Positions 48,756-56,561 of a stretch of 64,000 nt of DNA are shown here, piece after piece. The notes under the pieces were generated by a model that was not told the origin of the DNA, made no database searches, and was given only the letters and a program-made list of their open reading frames with translations. Source of the stretch: Persicitalea sp963716085 (GTDB taxonomy: Bacteria; Bacteroidota; Bacteroidia; Cytophagales; Spirosomataceae); assembly GCA_963716085.1 (NCBI GenBank), contig OY970288.1, positions 5,642,001 to 5,706,000 of the forward strand, written 5' to 3'. Within the stretch, counting starts at the first letter, position 1, and each line of letters starts with the position of its first letter. The position numbers and the translations under genes are program-made.

Positions 48756-51364
48756 GCGGGTACGGTAGCTTTCAGCTCTTGCAGTCCAGCCAGCGATTCC
48801 TCTTTTAGCTCGAACAGGATTTCTGCCAGGTTGTCGGGGAGCGTTTTATTGAGCAAAGCTTTTTCAATTTTTTGGAATCTGGTTGCCGACGAAAGCAGGG
48901 CCACCGAAATGAGCGACGACCGCAACTCATGAATGGCTTTGCGCAGGGTCACGTAATCTTGCTTTTCCAGCGCCGCGAAAATCTTCTCGAACTGCTGCCC
49001 GCTACTGCTGGCAAAAAGCTCGACCAGTTCCTCGCGCAGCACCTGGTCGTCGGCGGTGATTTCCTTCAGGTAAGCGGTATCGACCAACGAGGGCGCGGGC
49101 GCGGGTGTTTCTTTCTTTTTCTGTGGCAACGGAACGACACCCGTCTTTTGCGTGAGACTGAGAATTTCCCGGAAAAGTTCGGCCTCTTTGAAAGGTTTGG
49201 AGATATAGCTGTTGGCCCCTATCCGGGTGCCTTCCTCCTTTTGCCCCACCATCGCGTGGGCGGTCAGGGTAATGATCGGAATATCCAGGCCCAGCGTGTT
49301 TCTGATCTCCTGGATGGCCGTGTAGCCGTCCATAATTGGCATCTGCACATCCATGATGACGATGTCGTAAGCCTCTTTTTCCAGGTGTTCTATGGCCTCC
49401 AACCCGTTGTTGACCACCGTAATATTGGCACCCGCCCGATCAAAAATGGCCTGTAATAATTTCTGATTGAGCAGGTTGTCCTCGGCGGCTAGGATGTTCA
49501 GCGAGGCCAGGTGGCCGGGTGCCGACGCTACCGGGTCAGATAGCTCAGGACCGACGGGTTGTTGCAAAACGGCAAAGCCGAATTCCAGCGCGAATCTCGT
49601 CCCTTTGCCGACTTCACTTTCCAGCGTAAGTTCTCCCCCCAGAAGCTTCACCAGCGCGCGCGTGATGGAAAGTCCCAGCCCCGTGCCGCCGTACTTGCTG
49701 CTGGTACTTTCGGAAGCCTGCACGAAACGGTTGAAGATCTGTTCCTGCCGGTCGGCGGGGATACCGATTCCGGTATCGGTAATTGAAAACTGAATCCGCT
49801 GGATGCTATTTTCTACCTGGCCCAGGGCTTTCACCTCGAGCTTCACGGAGCCGGCATCGGTGAACTTAACGGCGTTGCCGCACAGGTTCAGCAGAATTTG
49901 GGTGAGTCGCAACTTGTCCGTGACAATGGTCTCGGGTAGGTTTTTGGCAAGGTACTGCCGGTAGGTAATTTTCTTTTCGGTTGCTTTCTGTTTGGCAATG
50001 ATGCTCACCGAGTTGATGAGTTCCATAACCGAGACGGGCCCCATGTCGAGCACAATCTGGTCGGCTTCGATTTTTGAAATATCGAGCAGATCGTCGATCA
50101 GTTCCAGCAAGTTGAGGCTGGCCACCTGAATATAGCCGATGTATTCGCGCGTTTTGCTCTCTTTGCCTTCCTGCAACAGCCGGTTGGTGAAGCCCAGAAT
50201 GGCGTTCAGCGGCGTGCGGATTTCATGACTGACGTTGGACAAAAAGACGTCTCGCGTCTTGATCGACTGCTCCGCGAGATTGCGTGCCTCTTTGAGATTC
50301 TGCGCGTAAGCTTCTCGTTCCGTGACATCCCTGAAAATGGAGATTGCGCCCACGATCCCCCCGTCCAGCTCGTAAATCGGCTCGACGTTGGTTTCTACTT
50401 TGACCAGCTCCCTTCCCTGCTTGATGTCTATCCGGTTGCCGGACGATCTCTTTCCCTGCAACCCGTTGGTAATCGGCAGGTTCTTGCCTGTGAACCGCTC
50501 ATGGCCCGGTTTCAACGGGTTAAATAGGGTCGTCTCGGTCGTCAGTTCGTCGAGCGACTGCAGCTTTCGGTCTTCGGAGAGTCCCAACATGTTACGGCCC
50601 GACCGGTTCATGAAAGTCAGCCGATTCTCGGGATTGATGACCATGATCCCGTTCGGAATGGCTTCCAGATATTGATTGAGGAGTCGCTCTTTTTGGGAGA
50701 TTTCCTGCTTGAGCGCCAATTGTTTTTTGCGGTCGCTGAACAGAAAATAGAGCGACAGCAGCGTAATTCCGAAGCCAGCGATGCCCGTGATTATCATGTA
50801 CAGCGTGGCCCGCTGACGATTCCGTTCGGCCTGCTTTCTTCTGACGTTTAGCTCGATATCGGCCTGTTCGTCGATTTCCTCGATTTTGTCGCTGAGTTTC
50901 TTGAAGCGCGCTATTCCTTCGCCGCTTTTAACCATAGCCGATGCCGAGCCGGAACCGTGCACTCTGAAAGAATCCACTACGGTGTTGGAGAATTCAATAA
51001 GTCGGCCTGTGGCGGCCAGCATTTCTCCCACCCGTTTTCTTTGCGGCTCATTGTCGGCCAAAAGGCCGACCAAAGTGTCACTTATGGCGGCCAGTTGGTA
51101 CCTGGCGTCCCGGATTTCGACTAGCAGCGCTTCGTCTTGGGTGATCAGGTACCCCCGCGTATTCGACTGGATATCCTTGGCCACCATGCCGTACCGAGCG
51201 GTTTGGTTGACCACGCTGACCGTGTTGGTCACCCACAAATTCTGCGATGAGAAGTCTCCCAGGTTTTTGTTGGCATAAATCAGCGCGACCAGAATCAGCA
51301 ACATTCCCAGGGAAATGCTGAAATAAGATACCACGCGCCTTACCAACTTATTCAAATGCATCAT
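48746..51364 (-). CDS. Hybrid sensor histidine kinase with CHASE3, PAS, receiver and Hpt domains
   Basis: 872 residues. TM1 about 12-30, CHASE3-like extracytoplasmic domain about 35-170, TM2 about 188-208, PAS about 225-345, HisKA with the phospho-His in NVSHEIRTPLNAI (about 380), HATPase with LCGNAVKFT and GTGLGLSI, receiver with Asp in VIMDVQMPIMDG (about 670), and a C-terminal Hpt with KAIHELRSSL (about 811). It is a complete phosphorelay. The free receiver at 36027 is a possible partner. It is cotranscribed with the glycosyltransferase and PspC gene upstream (gaps 42 and 23 bp). Confidence 0.9.
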   Translation of the reverse strand: MMHLNKLVRRVVSYFSISLGMLLILVALIYANKNLGDFSSQNLWVTNTVSVVNQTARYGMVAKDIQSNTRGYLITQDEALLVEIRDARYQLAAISDTLVGLLADNEPQRKRVGEMLAATGRLIEFSNTVVDSFRVHGSGSASAMVKSGEGIARFKKLSDKIEEIDEQADIELNVRRKQAERNRQRATLYMIITGIAGFGITLLSLYFLFSDRKKQLALKQEISQKERLLNQYLEAIPNGIMVINPENRLTFMNRSGRNMLGLSEDRKLQSLDELTTETTLFNPLKPGHERFTGKNLPITNGLQGKRSSGNRIDIKQGRELVKVETNVEPIYELDGGIVGAISIFRDVTEREAYAQNLKEARNLAEQSIKTRDVFLSNVSHEIRTPLNAILGFTNRLLQEGKESKTREYIGYIQVASLNLLELIDDLLDISKIEADQIVLDMGPVSVMELINSVSIIAKQKATEKKITYRQYLAKNLPETIVTDKLRLTQILLNLCGNAVKFTDAGSVKLEVKALGQVENSIQRIQFSITDTGIGIPADRQEQIFNRFVQASESTSSKYGGTGLGLSITRALVKLLGGELTLESEVGKGTRFALEFGFAVLQQPVGPELSDPVASAPGHLASLNILAAEDNLLNQKLLQAIFDRAGANITVVNNGLEAIEHLEKEAYDIVIMDVQMPIMDGYTAIQEIRNTLGLDIPIITLTAHAMVGQKEEGTRIGANSYISKPFKEAELFREILSLTQKTGVVPLPQKKKETPAPAPSLVDTAYLKEITADDQVLREELVELFASSSGQQFEKIFAALEKQDYVTLRKAIHELRSSLISVALLSSATRFQKIEKALLNKTLPDNLAEILFELKEESLAGLQELKATVPAYS

Positions 51365-51406
51365 ATATACTAGTGGCGTACCAACGGTCGATACAGGAAA
51401 AAGTGA

Positions 51407-52177
51407 CTACCTACCCAGCCAGTAATCGCGATTCATCTTGAGATGGCGGTAGACATGGCGGATCGACGCAATCAGGAAGTTGTCGGATTGCCGCCAAAAC
51501 TCCCGGCTGATGGTGCTCGGCTCCTCGGCACTATTCGTTTGAGTGAGTAAGTCGCGGTAGGCTTCAAAAAAAATCCCTTTTCCATTTTTGTGCAAAAAGG
51601 ACATCATCATCAGGTACTCGGTTTTGTCGGGCCGGGTGTCTTCCCTGAAACGTCCGAACTTTTGAAAAAAGTTTGAACGCCGCAGGTGGGGGTGGTCGCT
51701 GTACATATAGAATTTCCGGTAGCCCGCCGACCAGGGGCTGAACCGCATCTCGGCGAAGCCATCACCGATGGGCCGGAGGTACGGATACCGAAAATAAGCG
51801 TAGAAGCGAGCCATGTCTATTTCAGGATCAGCCTCGAGGATAGCATGAGCCTTCGATAAGGCCGGGATGAAGTCAGGATTCGGTACGAAGTCTTCTTGAA
51901 TGTAGAGCGCATACTCCGTTTTTACTGCGTCTTGGCCCTTATTGGCATTGTGACCCAACCCCATGTTTTTTGGTACGGTCAGGAGCGTGAAGCGCTGTTC
52001 GCGTTGCAGATTTCGCAACTTCTTGAGGTGCTGGGGTTGGCTTCCATCGTCCGAAATCACTATTTCGCCAAACTGCACCTTAAGGTCGTCGATCGTCCGC
52101 AACAGCCTGGCCAGCGACTGCGAGCGGTTGTAGTGGGTAATCAGAAGCGTTATTTCGGGAAAGGAAACCTTTTGCAT
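51407..52177 (-). CDS. Glycosyltransferase, family 2
   Basis: 256 residues. Same subfamily as the gene at 44314: ITLLITHYNRSQSLARLL, EIVISDDGSQ, MGLGHNANKGQDA, YIQEDFVPN and FYMYSDHPHLRRSNF. It probably adds a sugar to the same polysaccharide. It lies between the PspC gene and the kinase gene in one operon. Confidence 0.87.
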   Translation of the reverse strand: MQKVSFPEITLLITHYNRSQSLARLLRTIDDLKVQFGEIVISDDGSQPQHLKKLRNLQREQRFTLLTVPKNMGLGHNANKGQDAVKTEYALYIQEDFVPNPDFIPALSKAHAILEADPEIDMARFYAYFRYPYLRPIGDGFAEMRFSPWSAGYRKFYMYSDHPHLRRSNFFQKFGRFREDTRPDKTEYLMMMSFLHKNGKGIFFEAYRDLLTQTNSAEEPSTISREFWRQSDNFLIASIRHVYRHLKMNRDYWLGR

Positions 52178-52200
52178 CTGTGAGATAGCCGGCTATCCAT

Positions 52201-52422
52201 TCAAAACTCCCAAACCGTGGGACTTTGATGACGGCGCAGATGCTTGCGCACCTCCATCCAGAAGGCCAGTACCAAATAGATGATAATGGGCGAGCCGAAG
52301 GTGAGGAAGGAAGCGTAGATGAAATACAACCGAATGCTGCTCGCCGAGAAATTGAGCTTGTTTCCCAGCTTGGCGCATACCCCGAACACTTGATCTTCCA
52401 CGAAGTATCGAATCCGATCCAT
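52201..52422 (-). CDS. PspC-domain protein
   Basis: 73 residues. The PspC pattern starts VFGVCAKLGNKLNF and continues into a transmembrane helix (FLTFGSPIIIYLVLAFWMEV). PspC proteins sit in the inner membrane and respond to envelope stress. First gene of the operon with the glycosyltransferase and the hybrid kinase. Start ATG 52420-52422, about 18 nt after the predicted transcription start. Confidence 0.82.
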   Translation of the reverse strand: MDRIRYFVEDQVFGVCAKLGNKLNFSASSIRLYFIYASFLTFGSPIIIYLVLAFWMEVRKHLRRHQSPTVWEF

Positions 52423-52446
52423 AGTATTTTTTGTTTATAAGAGGTA

Positions 52447-52477
52447 CAAAGTAGCACTTTGCCTGATTGTATGCAAA
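52447..52477 (-). promoter_or_regulatory. Promoter of the pspC-glycosyltransferase-kinase operon
   Basis: On the minus strand TTTG (52474-52477), 20-nt spacer, TACTTTG (52447-52453). Spacing is ideal; the -7 box lacks one base of TAnnTTTG. Confidence 0.48.
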
Positions 52478-52501
52478 TTATTTGTTTTGTTTAGTGGTCG
52501 C

Positions 52502-52525
52502 AGAGACGTTGCATGCAACGTCTCT
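52502..52525. repeat. 24-bp perfect palindrome centred on GCATGC
   Basis: Half-site AGAGACGTTGCA followed by its exact reverse complement. It is related to the palindrome at 9866-9893 (shared AGAGAC arms and GCATGC centre). It lies just after the lysS stop and upstream of the pspC promoter and may terminate lysS. Confidence 0.85.
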
Positions 52526-52536
52526 ACGGCGAAATT

Positions 52537-54246
52537 TTACGACATCCAGCCCTCCACTTCCTCTTTCTTAGGCATGGGAGCGTCTATTTTTAGCTTTTTA
52601 CGCATTCCGCCCAAATCGTTAAAAACCTTATTTGGGTTGGCTGCTTTTAGCGCAACAATAGTCAGGAAGCCCATTTTTTGCAGAGCCGGAATCCAGACAG
52701 CCGACACTCCCGCTGCTTCGTAATCGGCGTCGGTGGACACCTCCGCTTTCTTTTCGGGCCGCATTTGGGGGAAGAAAATGACTTCCTGAATGCTGGCGTT
52801 GTCGGTCAGCAGCATGGCCAGGCGGTCGATGCCGATGCCGATGCCCGCCGTGGGTGGCATGCCGTATTCCAGGGCGCGGATGAAGTCGGCGTCCATCGCC
52901 ATGGCCTCGTCGTCCCCGCGCTCTTTCAGCTTGAGTTGATCTTCAAAACGCTCCTTCTGGTCGATCGGATCGTTCAGCTCCGAATACGCGTTGGCGATCT
53001 CTTTGCCATTCACGAACAACTCAAAGCGCTCCACCGCGCCTTTTTTGTGGCGATGCTTTTTCGTTAGCGGCGACATCTCGATGGGGTGATCGATAATGTA
53101 AGTCGGCTGAATGATGTTTTCCTCCACTTTCTCGCCAAAAACCTCGTCGATTAATTTCGCCTTGCCCATTGTTTCGTTTACGTCCATGCCCCAGTCGCGG
53201 CATTGCTGTCGCAAGGCATCCTCGTCCATAGCCTCTACGTCGATTTCCGTATACCGCCGGATGGCGTCAATAATGCTCAGGCGCGGGTACGGCCCGGCAA
53301 AGTCCAGTTCGGTACCGCCGAAGGTAGTTTTGGTGCGGCCATTGACGGCCACCGCCACTTTTTCCAGCAGCTCCTCCACCATCCGCATCATCCATTCGTA
53401 GTCTTTGTAGGCCACGTACAGCTCCACGGTCGTGAACTCGGGGTTATGCGTGCGATCCATGCCCTCGTTGCGGAACAGCTTGCCGAACTCATACACGCCT
53501 TCGAAGCCGCCTACGATCAGCCTTTTCAGGTGCAATTCGGTCGCGATACGCAGGTATAGCTTCATATCCAGCGCGTTGTGGTGCGTCTCGAAGGGCCGCG
53601 CCGCCGCGCCGCCGTGGATGGCCTGTAGCACGGGCGTTTCTACTTCCAGCCAGCCTTTGTCATCGAAATAGCCGCGCATGGTCGTGATCATTCGCGCCCG
53701 TTTCTTGAAAACTTCCCGCACCTGGGGATTCACGATCAGATCCACGTAGCGCTGGCGGTAGCGCAGCTCGGGGTCGCTGAACTGGTCGTACACATTGCCG
53801 TCGTCGTCGCGCTTGACGACGGGCAGCGGGTGCAGCGATTTGTTCAGGATCGTGTATTCCTGCACGTGGACGGAGATTTCGCCCGTCTGCGTGGTGAACA
53901 CGAAGCCTTTCACACCGATGATATCGCCGATGTCCAGGAGCTTCTTGAATACGGTATTGTACAGCGTTTTGTCTTCGCCGGGACAGATGTCGTCGCGCCG
54001 AAAATAGACCTGGATCGTGTCGGTGCTGTCCTGCAACTCGGCGAACGACGCGCTACCCATGATGCGGAAGTTCATTAACCGCCCGGCCAGGGACACGCTT
54101 TTGTAGTCCAGCTTGTGATTTTCGTAGTTTTTTAGAATATCGCTCGCCGTGGCGTTCACCGGGTACTCGGCGGCAGGATAGGGGTCGATCCCCAGTTTCA
54201 TTAACTCTTCACGCTTGTTGCGGCGCAGTATTTCTTGTTCGCTCAC
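52537..54246 (-). CDS. lysS: Lysyl-tRNA synthetase, class II
   Basis: 569 residues. An OB-fold anticodon-binding domain (about 55-165) is followed by the class II catalytic core: motif 2 FRNEGMDRTHNPEFTTVELY and motif 3 GIGIGIDRLAMLLT. It charges tRNA-Lys in the cytoplasm. It ends with an extra segment of about 70 residues (VSAVWIPALQKMGFLTIVAL onward) common in Bacteroidota LysS. The start is GTG at 54244-54246, supported by the family-like N-terminus MSEQEILRRNKREEL. The leader contains a 7-bp tandem repeat. Confidence 0.96.
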   Translation of the reverse strand: MSEQEILRRNKREELMKLGIDPYPAAEYPVNATASDILKNYENHKLDYKSVSLAGRLMNFRIMGSASFAELQDSTDTIQVYFRRDDICPGEDKTLYNTVFKKLLDIGDIIGVKGFVFTTQTGEISVHVQEYTILNKSLHPLPVVKRDDDGNVYDQFSDPELRYRQRYVDLIVNPQVREVFKKRARMITTMRGYFDDKGWLEVETPVLQAIHGGAAARPFETHHNALDMKLYLRIATELHLKRLIVGGFEGVYEFGKLFRNEGMDRTHNPEFTTVELYVAYKDYEWMMRMVEELLEKVAVAVNGRTKTTFGGTELDFAGPYPRLSIIDAIRRYTEIDVEAMDEDALRQQCRDWGMDVNETMGKAKLIDEVFGEKVEENIIQPTYIIDHPIEMSPLTKKHRHKKGAVERFELFVNGKEIANAYSELNDPIDQKERFEDQLKLKERGDDEAMAMDADFIRALEYGMPPTAGIGIGIDRLAMLLTDNASIQEVIFFPQMRPEKKAEVSTDADYEAAGVSAVWIPALQKMGFLTIVALKAANPNKVFNDLGGMRKKLKIDAPMPKKEEVEGWMS

Positions 54247-54251
54247 TTTTT

Positions 54252-54286
54252 CAGTTGACAGTTGACAGTTGACGGTTGACAGTTGT
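54252..54286. repeat. 7-bp tandem repeat in the lysS leader
   Basis: CAGTTGA three times, CGGTTGA, CAGTTGT: five units of exactly 7 bp, starting six bases from the lysS start codon. Here there is no inverted second arm. Confidence 0.85.
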
Positions 54287-54320
54287 TTGCGCCAACCTTC
54301 TTTATCAAGTAAATAATTGC

Positions 54321-54328
54321 CAAAATTA
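54321..54328 (-). promoter_or_regulatory. lysS: Candidate -7 element of lysS
   Basis: TAATTTTG on the minus strand, an exact TAnnTTTG match. A GTTTC about 16 nt upstream is the only -33-like sequence. Confidence 0.35.
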
Positions 54329-54399
54329 GGAAAAATTGCGGGAAACGGCTTTGTGCAGTGTCGGGTCTAAGACTGACCATTCTATTTTTATAAAAATAT

Positions 54400-54431
54400 T
54401 TTGCTACCTCAGATTCTGAGGCATATATTTG
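54400..54431 (+). promoter_or_regulatory. Promoter and probable operator of the padR-type gene
   Basis: TTTG (54400-54403), 20-nt spacer, TATATTTG (54424-54431): an exact Bacteroidota promoter. The spacer contains CCTCAGATTCTGAGG (54407-54421), a palindrome with 6-bp arms, likely the site bound by PadR for autoregulation. The start codon at 54436 lies at about the predicted transcription start, so the mRNA may be leaderless. Confidence 0.6.
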
Positions 54432-54435
54432 TCGA

Positions 54436-54774
54436 ATGAACAACTCCCAGCTCTATAAGGGAAGCCTGACGACCATCATCCTGAAACTTCTGGAAGAAAA
54501 CGGCCGGATGTATGGCTACGAAATGACGCAGAAAGTAAAGGAAATGACCGCCAACGAAGTCACCCTCAACGAGGGCGCCCTCTATCCCGCCCTGCATAAG
54601 CTGGAGGCCGACGGTCTGCTCACCGTGGAAGTAGTTTCCGCCGGCAACCGCCTCCGCAAGTACTACACCATCACGCCCAGGGGCCAAGCCGAAACCGTCG
54701 ACCGCCTGGCCGAATTGGAAGCTTTCATCGAACATATGCGGATATTGCTGGGGCCGAAGATAGCCTTGGGTTAA
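54436..54774 (+). CDS. PadR-family transcriptional regulator
   Basis: 112 residues. Winged helix: YKGSLTTIILKLLEENGRMYG, MTANEVTLNEGALYPALHKL, then the wing VEVVSAGNRLRKYYTITPRG. It is a short PadR with a small C-terminal dimerisation helix. It probably represses itself and the membrane protein gene that follows after a repeat block. The ligand is unknown. Confidence 0.93.
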   Translation: MNNSQLYKGSLTTIILKLLEENGRMYGYEMTQKVKEMTANEVTLNEGALYPALHKLEADGLLTVEVVSAGNRLRKYYTITPRGQAETVDRLAELEAFIEHMRILLGPKIALG

Positions 54775-54812
54775 AGGCCAACCGATACGCCGGAGTGGGT
54801 CAACGCAAGTCA

Positions 54813-54852
54813 CTAAACGCCTAAACGCCTAAACGCCTAAACAACTAAACAA
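54813..54852. repeat. 8-bp tandem repeat upstream of the PadR-linked membrane protein gene
   Basis: CTAAACGC three times, then CTAAACAA twice, each exactly 8 bp. It ends about 11 bases before the ATG at 54864. Confidence 0.85.
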
Positions 54853-54863
54853 CAAGTACCGCC

Positions 54864-55553
54864 ATGCCCATCCCAACGCCCCTCACCGACGAACAGATCG
54901 ACATCCTTTTCGCCTTCGTAAAAAGCAAGTACGTCGACTTCTACGACGTGCAGGTCGAACTCGTGGATCACCTCGCCAGCGAAGTGGAGCAACGGATGGG
55001 GGAGACGCCCGAAATTACTTTTGAGTCCGCTTTGCAGCAGGTATATAGTGGATTCGGGATATTTGGGTTTCTGGATGTGGTAGAGAAAAAGGCTTTATCG
55101 GTCGAACGGCGTAACCGGAAGCTTTGGTGGGAGAAAACCAAGGAATTATTCAGACTTCCGTTGATCGTGGGCTCATTGATTTTAGCCCTATTCCTGTACA
55201 TTGTCTTTGATTCTCTAGATCTGGATATCTTCGTAATTGGCAATGCATTGCTCGCTGTGGTGGGTTATTTTATGGTGTATTTTCGGTTAAAAGAAAGATT
55301 TCCCCTAAAAGAATACAAGCTTACTTCTTTCCAATACAGCCGTTACGTTTATTTGGGTTCGGGTCTAAATTTTTACAATGTCTATTTCCTGTTGATCGGC
55401 CAAATTCATGCTAATGGGAATATCGGAAGTGCATGGCTTCTGTTGCTGCCGTTGAGTTGCTGGTTGGGCTGGATGATTTTTTGGGCGGGAATTCTGGCTT
55501 CCGATGCAATGATTGAGGAACAACGCAAGCTTTACCCACAGGCTTTCGCCTAG
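54864..55553 (+). CDS. PadR-associated membrane protein of unknown function
   Basis: 229 residues. The N-terminal 80 residues are soluble and helical (LTDEQIDILFAFVKSKYVDF, VELVDHLASEVEQRM). Four to five transmembrane helices follow (LPLIVGSLILALFLYIVF, VIGNALLAVVGYFMVYF, YNVYFLLIGQIH, LLLLPLSCWLGWMIFWAGIL). The layout, with a short N-terminal domain and a PadR neighbour, recalls DUF1700/DUF1048-type proteins, but no family is assigned with certainty. Confidence 0.7.
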   Translation: MPIPTPLTDEQIDILFAFVKSKYVDFYDVQVELVDHLASEVEQRMGETPEITFESALQQVYSGFGIFGFLDVVEKKALSVERRNRKLWWEKTKELFRLPLIVGSLILALFLYIVFDSLDLDIFVIGNALLAVVGYFMVYFRLKERFPLKEYKLTSFQYSRYVYLGSGLNFYNVYFLLIGQIHANGNIGSAWLLLLPLSCWLGWMIFWAGILASDAMIEEQRKLYPQAFA

Positions 55554-55628
55554 AAAAATAGACCCGCTAACTCAAAAAGCACTTTCTTTACTCCTCATTC
55601 CATTTCAGTCTTCCCCTCATTTTCCGCC

Positions 55629-56495
55629 ATGAAAATATTACCCTTTGCCCTGCTATTGCTGCTGTGCGCTTGCGCTACTCCCAGAACCTCCAAGTCCACC
55701 GCCCCCAATCAGCCAGACTGGCAGCAACTATTCAACGGCAAAGACCTCAAGGGCTGGGATCTCAAAATCAAAGGCTACGACCTCAACGATAACTTCGGCA
55801 ACACCTTCCGCATCGAAGACGGCAAGATCGTGACCCGCTACGATGCTTACGACAACTTCAAGCAGCGCTACGGTCACCTTTTTTACAAAAATAATTTTTC
55901 CTACTACCGCATTGCGGTAGAGTATCGCTTTGTGGGGGTGCAACCGCCCGGCGGCGAGGGCTGGGCTACGCGCAACAGCGGTATCATGGTGCACGGGCAG
56001 TCGGCCGCCTCGATGGGCAAAGACCAGGATTTCCCCATTTCGATCGAGGTGCAACTGCTGGGCGGGCTGGATAAGGGCGAACGGCCGACATGTAATCTCT
56101 GCACGCCTGGCACCAATGTGGTGTACGACGGAAAGTTCGACACCCGGCACTGCATCAACTCTACCTCCAAAACTTACAACGGCGACCAGTGGGTACGGGC
56201 CGAGGTGCTGGTATTGGGCGATTCGCTGATCCAACACTTCGTAAACGGCGAGCAGGTGCTGGAATACGCCCAACCGCAAATTGGCGGCGGTGTGGTCAGT
56301 GGCTTCGATCCGGCCCAGAAACCCGACGGCAAGCTGCTCAGCGAAGGCTCCATCTCGCTGCAAAGCGAAAGCCACCCGGTGGAATTCCGCAAAGTAGAGC
56401 TGATGAACTTGAAGGGCTGCGTGGATCCGAAGGCCACCAACTTTAAGTCGTACTACGTGAAGGCGGATAATGCGCTTTGCACGTACAAGAACTAG
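55629..56495 (+). CDS. DUF1080 (3-keto-disaccharide hydrolase-like) lipoprotein
   Basis: 288 residues. Lipobox ending LLCAC with C15. The jelly-roll domain begins with WQQLFNGKDLKGWD and contains FRIEDGKIV, YRIAVEYRFVG, NSGIMVHGQ and WVRAEVLVLGDSLIQHFVNG, the usual DUF1080 landmarks. Some members hydrolyse 3-keto-glycosides; others only bind glycans. The C-terminal CVDPKATNFKSYYVKADNAL looks like a small added segment with paired Cys. It lies upstream of the natural-product cluster without clear functional connection. Confidence 0.87.
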   Translation: MKILPFALLLLLCACATPRTSKSTAPNQPDWQQLFNGKDLKGWDLKIKGYDLNDNFGNTFRIEDGKIVTRYDAYDNFKQRYGHLFYKNNFSYYRIAVEYRFVGVQPPGGEGWATRNSGIMVHGQSAASMGKDQDFPISIEVQLLGGLDKGERPTCNLCTPGTNVVYDGKFDTRHCINSTSKTYNGDQWVRAEVLVLGDSLIQHFVNGEQVLEYAQPQIGGGVVSGFDPAQKPDGKLLSEGSISLQSESHPVEFRKVELMNLKGCVDPKATNFKSYYVKADNALCTYKN

Positions 56496-56520
56496 CAGGC
56501 TCCCCGCCCCCTTAATCGGC

Positions 56521-56535
56521 CGGAAATGATTTCCG
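56521..56535. promoter_or_regulatory. Palindrome upstream of the NRPS-PKS gene
   Basis: CGGAAATGATTTCCG has perfect 7-bp arms around one base, 27 bp before the ATG. It could be an operator. No complete TTTG/TAnnTTTG promoter is seen in the 66-bp gap. Confidence 0.4.
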
Positions 56536-56561
56536 TGAAATAAGTTTTAAATTTACGGCCT

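Noticed and set aside
54252..54852. Possible CRISPR arrays at the tandem repeats
   Set aside because: Units are only 7-8 bp with no spacers, and no cas genes are present.
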